Source: Clostridia bacterium | GTDB lineage: Bacteria > Bacillota > Clostridia > Christensenellales > Borkfalkiaceae | Length of the DNA stretch: 12,905 nucleotides | NCBI GenBank assembly: GCA_900768525.1 | Contig: CAAGDF010000074.1 | Location: forward strand, 1 to 12,905 | Direction: 5' to 3' | In this document: positions 1-6,737 of the stretch, piece by piece | Layout of the letters: every line of letters starts with the position of its first letter | How positions within the stretch are numbered: the first letter of the stretch is position 1 | Made by a program: the position numbers and the translations under genes | The notes under the pieces: generated by a model | The model's input: only the letters and a program-made list of their open reading frames with translations | What the model was told of the DNA's origin: nothing | Database searches by the model: none

Positions 1-121
1 ATCACTAACTACCTAAAAGGCGGCTTTTTCGCGCTTTTTAGCAACCGTTCGGGCGCAGTACGTTCAGTACAGCATCCCTCACGCTCGCAAAAAATCATCA
101 AAAAATGCGCTCTTTTCGGTG

Positions 122-139
122 CTCCGCATTTTTGCGGAG
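122..139. other. Perfect 7-bp hairpin in the left intergenic region
   Basis: CTCCGCA at 122-128 pairs exactly with TGCGGAG at 133-139 around a four-T loop. No T-run follows on the plus strand, so it does not look like a plus-strand terminator. On the minus strand it is followed by mixed sequence. It may be part of a structured RNA or a repeat element. Its role is unknown. Confidence 0.5.
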
Positions 140-312
140 AAGAAATCGCCGTGTTGCGGTTCGGTTTTTGCAAGGCAAACGACCGAAATCGTACTTGACC
201 GTACATTGATGGGAGTTTAACACAGCAAAAACCGATTTATTCCCGCAAAAATGGGTTCGAACACCATCACCACTGGCTAAACCGTTTTATCGCAATTCGC
301 CTACCGCCTTGC

Positions 313-340
313 CCCAAAATTGACAATCTTGGGATTTTTT
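313..340 (+). terminator. Rho-independent terminator-like hairpin reading on the plus strand
   Basis: The arms 313-321 and 325-333 (CCC, then AAAATT against AATCTTGGG) pair over nine positions with one A-C mismatch and a three-base GAC loop. Six Ts follow at 335-340, then a further run of Ts after 342. The T-run is only on the plus strand. On the minus strand the hairpin is followed by CAAGGCGG, so it is a poor terminator for the short-chain dehydrogenase gene that ends at 382. No plus-strand gene is visible upstream. It may end a transcript from outside the window or an unrecognised RNA. Confidence 0.45.
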
Positions 341-381
341 GATTTTTCACGCACAAACAACAGCTTTTAATCGGTCGGGTG

Positions 382-1173
382 TCAGTTGCGTTTTTCGGGA
401 ATAATCGGATAAAGCTGAATCATATTGCCGCAATCCACGGCAAGTTCCGCGCCCGTGGTGTTCTTTGCGTGGGCGGCAAAATACCATACGGCGTCGGCGA
501 TATCGCTGCCCTCGGCGATCGTGCCCAGCGGAGAAAAAGCCGACGGCACGTTTTTGTAAAACTCGGGGTTTTTATCCGTTCGGTCGGTATGAATCATTCC
601 GGGGAGCACGGCGTTTACCCTTATGTTATATTTGCCGAGATCGAGCGCGAGCGCGCGCATAAGACCTAACTGCCCGCCTTTAGACGCCGAATACGACGCC
701 CTTTCCGGGATAGCGCGGTAAGCGGTGTTGGAGTTTATAAAAGTGATACTGCCGCCGCCGTTTTTTGCCATACGACGCGCGGCGTGCTGAATTATGCAGA
801 AATTCCAGCAAAGATTGGTGTTTATTACCCTCTGAAAATCCGAAAACGAGCTTTCGAGCGGATCGAACCCGACTCCGAGATCTGCGGCGTTAAGCACGAG
901 ATCGGTTACGATTATATTTTCCTCGTCAAGTTTTTCAAACAGATTTTTAACGGAGATTTCGTCTACCGCGCCGGTTTCGTCAAGCGCGTTAAGGCACTCG
1001 CCCTTTATCTTTACGTTAGGAAATTCCGAAGAATAAGCGATTTTTGCGGCGGCGACGCGACCGCAATCCCTGCCGGTAAAAATTACGTTTTTGCCTTCCG
1101 TGGCAAACTTTTTGACTATCGCCGCGCCCGTATTTACGCATGCGCCCGTAACAAAAACATATTTTTCAGTCAT
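382..1173 (-). CDS. Short-chain dehydrogenase/reductase (SDR), NAD(P)-dependent
   Basis: A 263-residue classical-length SDR, expected to be a soluble cytoplasmic oxidoreductase acting on an alcohol or carbonyl group of a sugar-related compound. The N-terminal cofactor fingerprint TGACVNTG lies at residues 9-16. Asn14 replaces the usual middle Gly. LNAA (94-97) stands in for the usual NNAG, and the catalytic set is Ser148, Tyr161 and Lys165 (YSASK). PG at 191-192 follows the active site as usual. The start follows GAGAGG, and the gene lies 13 nt after the dehydratase stop, so it is the last gene of a three-gene operon. The neighbours suggest a sugar or sugar-acid substrate, but the sequence does not fix it. 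The family call is secure and the substrate unknown. Confidence 0.92.
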   Translation of the reverse strand: MTEKYVFVTGACVNTGAAIVKKFATEGKNVIFTGRDCGRVAAAKIAYSSEFPNVKIKGECLNALDETGAVDEISVKNLFEKLDEENIIVTDLVLNAADLGVGFDPLESSFSDFQRVINTNLCWNFCIIQHAARRMAKNGGGSITFINSNTAYRAIPERASYSASKGGQLGLMRALALDLGKYNIRVNAVLPGMIHTDRTDKNPEFYKNVPSAFSPLGTIAEGSDIADAVWYFAAHAKNTTGAELAVDCGNMIQLYPIIPEKRN

Positions 1174-1186
1174 ATTTGCCTCTCAA

Positions 1187-2347
1187 TCAAAAATAAAACT
1201 CGGTTTTAGGCGGGCGTATATCGGTGAGCGCGCCCGTGTAATGCCGCAAGTTGTGCTCTGCATACGGATGTTTAAGACATTCCTCTTCGTTAAGTTCGAT
1301 TCCCAGTCCCGGTTTATCGCCTATCTTAATCCTTCCGTTTTCGTAAACAAGTCTTTCGTCGGTAACGAATTTACGGTAATCAACGTCGGAATACATTATT
1401 TCGAGAATACAAAAGTTCGGACAACATGCGGCAAGCTGCAACGTTGCGGCGTTCGCCACGGGGCCGGACGGATTATGCGGTGCAAACGGAATGTAATTAG
1501 CCTCGGCAATCGCGGCTATTTTTTTAAGTTCCATTATGCCGCCCGCGTGCGACACGTCGGGCTGAATATAATCTGCGGCGCGAGCCGCAAACAGCGGATT
1601 ATAATCGAACCGCGTGTACAATCTTTCGCCCGCTGAAATCGCAACGGGCGATTTATCGCGCACGGCTTTAAGAGCTTCGATATTGTTCGGCGGAACAGGT
1701 TCTTCAAACCACATAGGTTTGAATTGTTCAAGTTCTTTCGCTATCTTTATGCCCGTAGGCACGTCGAACCTGCCATGCCCTTCGATTAAAAGATCCACGC
1801 CGTTACCGACCGCCTCGCGCACTTTGGCAACGCACTCGAGCGCGGTATCGAGATCTTTATTTGAAATCTGCAGATAGCTTTTGCCGAACGGATCCCATTT
1901 CATTGCGGTGATACCGCGCTTGACGGCGATTTTCGCTTTTTCGGCAAATTCGTCCGGCGTTTTCGCCCCCGCAAACCAACCGTTGACGTATATGCGGCAG
2001 TCGTCGTTGACCTTACCGCCTAAAAGCTGATACACGGGCACGCCGAGAGATTTGCCTAAAATATCCCACAGCGCGCACTCCACAGCGGAAAGCGCGCTCA
2101 TAAGCACCGCACCGCCGCGCCAGTAAGCGTCGCGGTATATATCATGATAGTGTTTTTCTATCTGCCGCGGTTCTTTGCCCACAAGATAGTTTTTAATATG
2201 TTCGACCGCTCCGCAAAGAGCCTTTTCTTTATATTCGAGCGTGCCTTCGCCCACTCCGCAAATGCCGTCGTCGGTGTAGACTTTCACAAACACCCAGTTC
2301 GTCCTGAAACAATCCACCACAAAAGTTTTTACGTCGGTAATCTTCAT
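1187..2347 (-). CDS. Mandelate racemase/muconate lactonizing enzyme family sugar-acid dehydratase (galactonate-dehydratase-like)
   Basis: A 386-residue enolase-superfamily enzyme, expected to remove water from an aldonic acid to give a 2-keto-3-deoxy sugar acid in the cytoplasm. The N-terminal capping domain covers about 1-120, followed by the barrel. Metal ligands are Glu189, Glu215 (FEEP) and Glu241 (AGER), spaced 26 residues apart as in E. coli D-galactonate dehydratase. The other catalytic positions also align: His191, the Asp264-His291 dyad, and Glu316. KWD (150-152) marks the first active-site strand. The first ligand is Glu instead of the Asp of galactonate dehydratase. The start ATG overlaps the stop of the metallo-beta-lactamase-fold gene by 4 nt (ATGA), so translation is probably coupled; AAGGAG lies at 2359-2364. 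The exact acid (galactonate, gluconate, arabinonate or another) cannot be read from the sequence. Confidence 0.9.
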   Translation of the reverse strand: MKITDVKTFVVDCFRTNWVFVKVYTDDGICGVGEGTLEYKEKALCGAVEHIKNYLVGKEPRQIEKHYHDIYRDAYWRGGAVLMSALSAVECALWDILGKSLGVPVYQLLGGKVNDDCRIYVNGWFAGAKTPDEFAEKAKIAVKRGITAMKWDPFGKSYLQISNKDLDTALECVAKVREAVGNGVDLLIEGHGRFDVPTGIKIAKELEQFKPMWFEEPVPPNNIEALKAVRDKSPVAISAGERLYTRFDYNPLFAARAADYIQPDVSHAGGIMELKKIAAIAEANYIPFAPHNPSGPVANAATLQLAACCPNFCILEIMYSDVDYRKFVTDERLVYENGRIKIGDKPGLGIELNEEECLKHPYAEHNLRHYTGALTDIRPPKTEFYF

Positions 2348-3027
2348 TTTAACATAATCTCCTTAAATATTTCGGGAATAACCGCGTTTTCGCAAATCAG
2401 CTCGCGCCCCGTAAGATCGTCGAATAAGCCGAAATGCATGGGCACGGCGAACCGATATTTTATCCTCTTTAAAAATTTTGCCGCGTCTACGGCGTTCATA
2501 TTGTTACCCCGCCCGTTTATCGGCAAAAAAACGGCATAGCAATACAGATTTTCCGGCAAACTTTCAAAAACCCGCTCGCTGTACAGCGTATCGCCCGTTA
2601 TGTATAAATCCTTGCCCTCGCATGAAATTATAACGCCGACGGCTTCGGTATCGGAATGTTCCGCTTTAACGGCGCGGAACTTAATCCCCTCGGCGGTATA
2701 GCTCGTACCGCTCCTGAAGAACACGCAGTTGACGTTTTTGTACCGCTTTTTGGCTTTTTCGAAAACCGACGGCGGAGCAAACAAAACGCACCCGCTCGCC
2801 CCCGAAAGCAACTTATCTAGCGTTTCTTCGTCGTAATGGTCTGCGTGCGCATGCGTTATAACGACCATCGTAGGTTTAATGCTGAAAAAACTCTCGTCCA
2901 CGGGCTGCCTGCGCGTGTTTTCGGGTTCGATTTTCGCGACCGCATCCGACAGATACGGATCGACGATAATTTTTGAATTCTTACTCTCGATCAAAAGACC
3001 GTTTTGCCCTAAAAATGTTATTTTCAT
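2344..3027 (-). CDS. Metallo-beta-lactamase-fold hydrolase, UlaG-like (possible sugar lactonase)
   Basis: A 227-residue soluble metallohydrolase. The HxHxDH metal motif is THAHADH (His59, His61, Asp63, His64), and the remaining ligand candidates are His124, Asp146 (TGD) and His198 (PMH). The segment PINGRG near 169-174 is typical of the UlaG-like branch, whose best known member opens the lactone of L-ascorbate 6-phosphate. A lactonase role is therefore plausible and fits the sugar-acid dehydratase with which it overlaps by 4 nt, but UlaG-like proteins are functionally diverse. It is the first gene of the operon. The MKITFLG start is typical of the family, yet no clear ribosome binding site precedes it, so expression may be weak or regulated. 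Fold sure, substrate unknown. Confidence 0.85.
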   Translation of the reverse strand: MKITFLGQNGLLIESKNSKIIVDPYLSDAVAKIEPENTRRQPVDESFFSIKPTMVVITHAHADHYDEETLDKLLSGASGCVLFAPPSVFEKAKKRYKNVNCVFFRSGTSYTAEGIKFRAVKAEHSDTEAVGVIISCEGKDLYITGDTLYSERVFESLPENLYCYAVFLPINGRGNNMNAVDAAKFLKRIKYRFAVPMHFGLFDDLTGRELICENAVIPEIFKEIMLK

Positions 3028-3047
3028 AAAAAATATTAGCGAATAGT

Positions 3048-3080
3048 ACCGATATCGCGTAGTTTTGTTGATTTATCGGT
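3048..3080. promoter_or_regulatory. Inverted repeat, candidate operator of the AraC-type regulator
   Basis: ACCGATA at 3048-3054 is exactly complementary in inverted order to TATCGGT at 3074-3080, with a 19-bp spacer and half-site centres 26 bp apart. It sits between the divergent AraC-type gene and the metallohydrolase operon. One half lies between the -35 and -10 boxes of the regulator's predicted promoter, and the whole repeat is downstream of the -10 predicted for the operon. Binding here could control both directions. AraC proteins often bind direct rather than inverted half-sites, so this is a candidate only. Confidence 0.4.
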
Positions 3081-3096
3081 TAAAATGTATTATACT
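3068..3096 (+). promoter_or_regulatory. Predicted SigA promoter of the AraC-type regulator
   Basis: TTGATT (3068-3073), a 17-bp spacer and TATACT (3091-3096) match the vegetative consensus well. The start codon is 52 nt further on, preceded by AAAGGAG at 3135-3141. An alternative reading with TTGTTG (3065-3070) and TATTAT (3088-3093), also 17 bp apart, overlaps it. Confidence 0.6.
3089..3094 (-). promoter_or_regulatory. Possible -10 box for the metallohydrolase-dehydratase-SDR operon
   Basis: A perfect TATAAT occurs on the minus strand, overlapping the regulator's -10 box on the other strand, and lies 62 nt before the operon's first ATG. No good -35 box is found at 16-18 bp. This is the pattern expected of an activator-dependent promoter, but A/T-rich chance is possible. 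Confidence 0.35.
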
Positions 3097-3147
3097 GTTT
3101 TTGCAAGTAAAATATAGAAATATTACTATTGACAAAAGGAGAAAAGT

Positions 3148-3978
3148 ATGGAACTGACCTCACGTTTCAATTATATAGATACGGGCTATTTCGATTCCGT
3201 TCAGTCGGACTGGATTCACCGAAAGAAAACCACCACTCCTCCGCGCGTTTGTCAGCACTACGAAATAGAATTATATCTTCCCAAATCGGGCACCACCTTC
3301 ATAAACGAGGTCAAGCACGATATAGAGCAATATTCGCTTATCGTTTGCAAACCGGGTGACGTAAGGTATTCGGTCAATCCGTTCAAGTGCTACTATTTGT
3401 ACATCTCGGCGGAGGACGGAATAATCAAGGATATTTTGGATTCCTTGCCCCATCAAATGCAGGCGTTCAACGCAAAAATCTTTCTCGACCGCTTTTTCTC
3501 GCTGTTAAAATACCCCGCAAAGCACAGGAGCGAAGAACAGCCGTATGCCGAACTGCGGATCGTCAGCCATGTGCACGAAATAATATTTCGGCTTGCCGAA
3601 AACCGCGATTTTTACGAAAAGCAAAAGTTTGTAAACGTGAACGTTTCCAAGGCAATCACCGAAGCCAAGCGGTTTATTATGAAAAACTACAACCGCAACA
3701 TTCAGCTGAAAGACGTTGCAAACCACGTGTTTTTAAGCCCGAACTACTTTCATAAACTCTTCACGCAGGTTACAGGAATTACTCCACACCAGTACATTAT
3801 AAATCAAAAGATAAACGCTGCAAAGAAAATGCTGCTTGAAAGCGATGCTACCATAACCGACATAATCATCAACTGCGGTTTCAGTTCGCAATCGTATTTC
3901 AACGCCATTTTCAAGCGCGAGGTAAAAATTACGCCAAACGACTACCGCAAGAGCATGAACAGATATTATAAAACCTGA
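3148..3978 (+). CDS. AraC-family transcriptional regulator
   Basis: A 276-residue cytoplasmic DNA-binding regulator. The N-terminal half (about 20-90) looks like a cupin-type effector domain, with the GTTFINE and KPGDVRYSV segments typical of sugar-sensing AraC proteins. The C-terminal hundred residues (about 168-270) hold two helix-turn-helix motifs. The first is near 187-207 (LKDVANHVFLSPNYFHKLF), and the second near 236-257, ending in the family signature GFSSQSYFNAIFKR with ITPNDYR. The start is fixed by AAAGGAG seven nt upstream. It is transcribed divergently from the metallohydrolase/dehydratase/SDR operon, so that operon is the likely target, with a sugar or sugar acid as effector. It ends about 100 nt before a strong terminator. 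The convergent importer operon is a less likely target because its promoter is far away. Confidence 0.93.
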   Translation: MELTSRFNYIDTGYFDSVQSDWIHRKKTTTPPRVCQHYEIELYLPKSGTTFINEVKHDIEQYSLIVCKPGDVRYSVNPFKCYYLYISAEDGIIKDILDSLPHQMQAFNAKIFLDRFFSLLKYPAKHRSEEQPYAELRIVSHVHEIIFRLAENRDFYEKQKFVNVNVSKAITEAKRFIMKNYNRNIQLKDVANHVFLSPNYFHKLFTQVTGITPHQYIINQKINAAKKMLLESDATITDIIINCGFSSQSYFNAIFKREVKITPNDYRKSMNRYYKT

Positions 3979-4068
3979 GCCGCACTCTATCGCCAAAAAT
4001 CTACAATTTCCGCAAAATTTCTTAGTTCTCGGCAAGTTTTCGCAATTTTCGGCGGCGGAATATATCGC

Positions 4069-4114
4069 AAAAAACTTTTAACCCTTCGCAATTCATGGCG
4101 AAGGGTTGTTTTTT
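4069..4114. terminator. Bidirectional rho-independent terminator between two convergent units
   Basis: A perfect 10-bp stem, AACCCTTCGC (4080-4089) with GCGAAGGGTT (4098-4107), closes an 8-nt loop. GTTTTTT follows at 4108-4114 on the plus strand. AAAAAAC at 4069-4075 precedes it, which reads as GTTTTTT on the minus strand, four bases after the stem. It would end the AraC-type gene on the plus strand and the importer/glycosidase/deacetylase operon on the minus strand. Confidence 0.85.
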
Positions 4115-4162
4115 ATGTTGTTTTATGTCGAAAAACCGCGCAAAAATGCACAATTCGGCGCT

Positions 4163-4228
4163 TTTTATTCTTTTACAGTCCGAAAGCCTCTCGGTTTTAT
4201 TCTTTTACAGTCCGAAAGCCTCTCGGTT
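4163..4228. repeat. 32-bp tandem duplication at the 3' end of the deacetylase gene
   Basis: Positions 4163-4196 and 4195-4228 are identical, so the period is 32 bp with two copies plus two bases. The right copy contains the last codons and the TAA stop of the minus-strand deacetylase gene. The left copy repeats them just beyond the stop. The unit holds a weak inverted repeat, CCGA and TCGG around seven bases. It looks like a recent slippage-type duplication that left the protein intact. Confidence 0.9.
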
Positions 4229-4870
4229 AGTAACGAAATTCGCCTTGACCGTTTTTAATCTTTCAAAAAGTTCGGCAAGAAAATCCCACTTTTTAAGCAC
4301 GTCGAATTCGTAAGTATGCCCCCAGATATAGAAAACCTGCTTTTCTCCGTTGTCGGGCAATTTCTCGAACTCGTCTATCAAACGGAATATCTCGCTGTTG
4401 GAAAAATGACATGTGCCGGTAGAACGCATAAGGTCGGACGGCAAGCCGAATTTCATGCTCGTGCCCGCCGTTCTTGCGTATTTAATGCCGATATCGCGCG
4501 CGATTTTTATCACCCGTTCGTCGAAAGAGCCGTAAGGGTACGCCATACCGACAACTTCTTCACCGAACCAGTCTTCAATATTTTTCTTATCGTAAGCGAT
4601 TTCGTTATAAATGGTTTCTTCGTCGAGTTTTTCCAATAAGGGATGAGTAAGCGTATGCACGGCGACCTCGTGCCCTTTATACAACTCTTTAAGCCCTTTT
4701 ATATTCATTCTGTGTATTTCCACGCCATCGTTTATCCACATATTCGCACGGGTTTGTATACCCGTGTTTATGTTGAACGTGCATTTAAAACCGTATTTGT
4801 TCAATTCTTCAACAAATCTTCTGTCTTGTTCGATGCCGTCATCAAAACTGAATGTAACGTACTTTGCCAT
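4205..4870 (-). CDS. NodB-homology (CE4-type) polysaccharide deacetylase family protein, cytoplasmic
   Basis: A 221-residue single-domain protein with no signal peptide or membrane segment, so probably cytoplasmic. CE4 motif 1 is TFSFDDG, with catalytic Asp10 and metal-binding Asp11. Motif 2 is HTLTHP, with His72 and His76. Motif 3 is AYPYGSFD (110-117), lacking the Arg of the classical RxPxG. His185 in WGHTYEF takes the place of the late histidine. This variant set resembles NodB domains linked to polysaccharide breakdown more than peptidoglycan deacetylases. It starts 3 nt after the glycosidase stop with AAGGTG inside the preceding gene, as the last gene of the importer operon. A role in removing acetyl groups from imported oligosaccharides is inference; the activity could differ. 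The gene's 3' end is duplicated in tandem. Confidence 0.88.
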   Translation of the reverse strand: MAKYVTFSFDDGIEQDRRFVEELNKYGFKCTFNINTGIQTRANMWINDGVEIHRMNIKGLKELYKGHEVAVHTLTHPLLEKLDEETIYNEIAYDKKNIEDWFGEEVVGMAYPYGSFDERVIKIARDIGIKYARTAGTSMKFGLPSDLMRSTGTCHFSNSEIFRLIDEFEKLPDNGEKQVFYIWGHTYEFDVLKKWDFLAELFERLKTVKANFVTNREAFGL

Positions 4871-4873
4871 ATT

Positions 4874-6727
4874 TCACCTTTTTTCAATAAATAATATACC
4901 GCCGTTTTTAAGCACGGGTATAGTAACCGTTACCTTTTCGCCGCGGTTAATCGTCAGATATTCAACCTTTTCGCCGCTCATAAACAAACAGCTTTCGCCC
5001 TTTACGGCGGCGTGAAGTTCTATCTTTAAATATGATATTTCGCGCTCGTCCTCGGCAAAATCTATAACCGAAATCGCGTACTCGTTCTCGTCCGCAAGGA
5101 ATTTAAGGTCAACCTTTTTATCGGCGACGGAAGCGATTTTTACGCCGTACTTATCGGCTATTTCATACGCCTCAACCCAACGCCCGCAAAAACAGGACGG
5201 CTTGAACGAATCGAGATATTCGTCGTAATAAAACACTTTTCCGCCGCGTTTTTCAAACAACGCAAGTTCCGACTTTTCTTCGTCCGAAAGTCCGTTTTCT
5301 TCAGGCACGATAAGCGCGCCGAGTTTAAACGGCAATTTTTTTAGTTCGCTTGCCCGCACCGCAAGCAGCGACACGAACTCGCGCTTGAATTTTCTGTAAA
5401 CGCTCATTACCGAAAACACGTTGGCTTCCTTTCCGTTCCATGCATTCTTATTTTCGCCGTTGCAAATCGCGTCGTAATAAGCGTTCGCGTGTTCGCTGTG
5501 CAAAATTCCTATGCCCTGCCTTACGCGCTCCTTGCAAACGATTTTATCGCCCGCGCGGTATAACAAATCGTGCATTTTCAAAGCGGACGAGTATTTTGCG
5601 GTGGGCGTGCGGTCGTTATAGATCATACCGAATCCGTTGGGTTCGGGCGAATCGCCGAAAACGTAATCTCCACGCCATTGATAATACATTATGCCCTTTG
5701 CCCCGCTTCCGATCGCGGCGTAAGTTTCAACCTCGAAATCACGCGCGGACATATCGGTTTTCGCGTTGTATTCGATGAGCCAGAAATGCTTTCCGAATAC
5801 GGCAGCCGCGCTTTCGGCGCAGTCCATAACCCGCGAATGTTCATAGTAAAACGCGCCTTTGCAATCGAGATACAAAGTCATTCCTACGATATCCATTTTT
5901 TCGGCAACGCGGAAAAAGTCTGCGCCGCGCATGCTGCTGCCTATCTGAACGGGACAACAAGTCATGCAGGTAAACGTTTCGGCATCGGCCTTTTTGCTTT
6001 TTGCCTGTTCGCCCAAAAAATTGAGGTAATCGTTGAACTTTTCGCTGTTGAACAGCCGCCACCTTATCCATGGTTCGGGGTCTTCGTTATAAAACGGTCT
6101 GCGGCGCGGAGGCTCGGCGTTTTGCTCGCCCTTTTCGGCACGCGCCTTTTTGTATTCTTCTATCGTACTCGGGTTATAATCGTAAAACCCTTCGCACGGG
6201 AAAGCGGGTTCGTTGAATATCTGAAAACCCACCACGTTTTTAAACCTGCCGAAAAACTCGGCACACGCCCCGGTTACCCGCGCGTTATCGTTTTTAGCAC
6301 CCTCGTGGCAAACGCTGTTGGTTATAAACTGCGACCAGCAATTTTTAAGAGGTTTGTCATTCTCGTCCAGCATTTTTTCGTCGGGATATTCGTTAATGCC
6401 GTTGTCGTACCCGTTAAGCCGCACGGTGAGCGCAACGCCGATTTTATCAAGTTCTTCGGCAATGGCTTCACCGAGCGGAAAACTGCCCGTTATATCTCCG
6501 TCCGTTTCGGAAAAAGTTCCCACTGCCGCCGTCCGCACGATATTGACGTGCGCGGCTTTCATATCGGCAAAATCTCTTTTCATTTCGCCATAGCGGTCGC
6601 CGTTTTCGGGCACGGGCACTTTTTTCGGATGATAAGACGGATAGTAATGACTGCCTATACCGAACACCGCCTTGCCGTCGATGTATAATATTCCGTTTTT
6701 CAAGCAATAAGCGGTTTTGTCGATCAT
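4874..6727 (-). CDS. Clan GH-A glycoside hydrolase, GH42-like beta-galactosidase family
   Basis: A 617-residue intracellular glycosidase without a signal peptide. The TIM barrel covers about 15-390. The acid/base is Glu173 in QIFNEPAF and the likely nucleophile Glu319 in WLIEYN, 146 residues apart as expected for a retaining clan GH-A enzyme. The segment MYYQWRGDYVFGDSPEPNGFG (split here at 347-356 and 357-367) resembles the last barrel strand of GH42, and the region after about 400 fits the GH42 middle domain followed by a small C-terminal beta domain. The acid/base sits in NEP rather than the NEY common in GH42, so specificity for beta-galactosides is uncertain. It starts 10 nt after the binding-protein stop with only a weak GGT ribosome binding site, suggesting coupling. 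It probably hydrolyses the sugar brought in by the linked importer. Confidence 0.82.
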   Translation of the reverse strand: MIDKTAYCLKNGILYIDGKAVFGIGSHYYPSYHPKKVPVPENGDRYGEMKRDFADMKAAHVNIVRTAAVGTFSETDGDITGSFPLGEAIAEELDKIGVALTVRLNGYDNGINEYPDEKMLDENDKPLKNCWSQFITNSVCHEGAKNDNARVTGACAEFFGRFKNVVGFQIFNEPAFPCEGFYDYNPSTIEEYKKARAEKGEQNAEPPRRRPFYNEDPEPWIRWRLFNSEKFNDYLNFLGEQAKSKKADAETFTCMTCCPVQIGSSMRGADFFRVAEKMDIVGMTLYLDCKGAFYYEHSRVMDCAESAAAVFGKHFWLIEYNAKTDMSARDFEVETYAAIGSGAKGIMYYQWRGDYVFGDSPEPNGFGMIYNDRTPTAKYSSALKMHDLLYRAGDKIVCKERVRQGIGILHSEHANAYYDAICNGENKNAWNGKEANVFSVMSVYRKFKREFVSLLAVRASELKKLPFKLGALIVPEENGLSDEEKSELALFEKRGGKVFYYDEYLDSFKPSCFCGRWVEAYEIADKYGVKIASVADKKVDLKFLADENEYAISVIDFAEDEREISYLKIELHAAVKGESCLFMSGEKVEYLTINRGEKVTVTIPVLKNGGILFIEKR

Positions 6728-6737
6728 AAGTTTACCG

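Larger units (their letters stand above)
1..381. other. Intergenic region, no convincing gene; possible repeat or small RNA region
   Basis: This stretch carries no gene I can support. A 65-codon open frame on the minus strand (206 to 9) has no visible ribosome binding site, no recognisable domain, and a composition rich in Arg, Lys, Cys and Pro that looks like translated non-coding DNA. The segment contains a perfect 7-bp hairpin (122-139), short GTAC-containing near-repeats (around 57-70 and 191-205), and a terminator-like hairpin at 313-340. Structured sequence without a coding signal could be a dispersed intergenic repeat or a small RNA, but that is inference from one window. Confidence 0.4.

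Noticed and set aside
9..206. 65-codon open frame on the minus strand
   Set aside because: No ribosome binding site, no domain or family feature, and unlikely composition; treated as non-coding.
251..266. GGTTCGAAC resembling a tRNA T-loop
   Set aside because: The flanking stem has a G-A mismatch at the position that should be a G-C pair, and no matching acceptor, D or anticodon arms are found upstream.
784..1636. Plus-strand open frames antisense to the SDR and dehydratase genes
   Set aside because: They mirror well-supported genes and carry no family motifs or start signals.
3129..3134. Perfect TTGACA, possible -35 box
   Set aside because: No -10 box lies 16-18 bp downstream, and it immediately precedes the ribosome binding site of the AraC-type gene.
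5570..6688. 372-codon open frame antisense to the GH42-like gene
   Set aside because: The opposite strand encodes a complete glycosidase with its catalytic residues; the antisense frame has no ribosome binding site or recognisable motifs.
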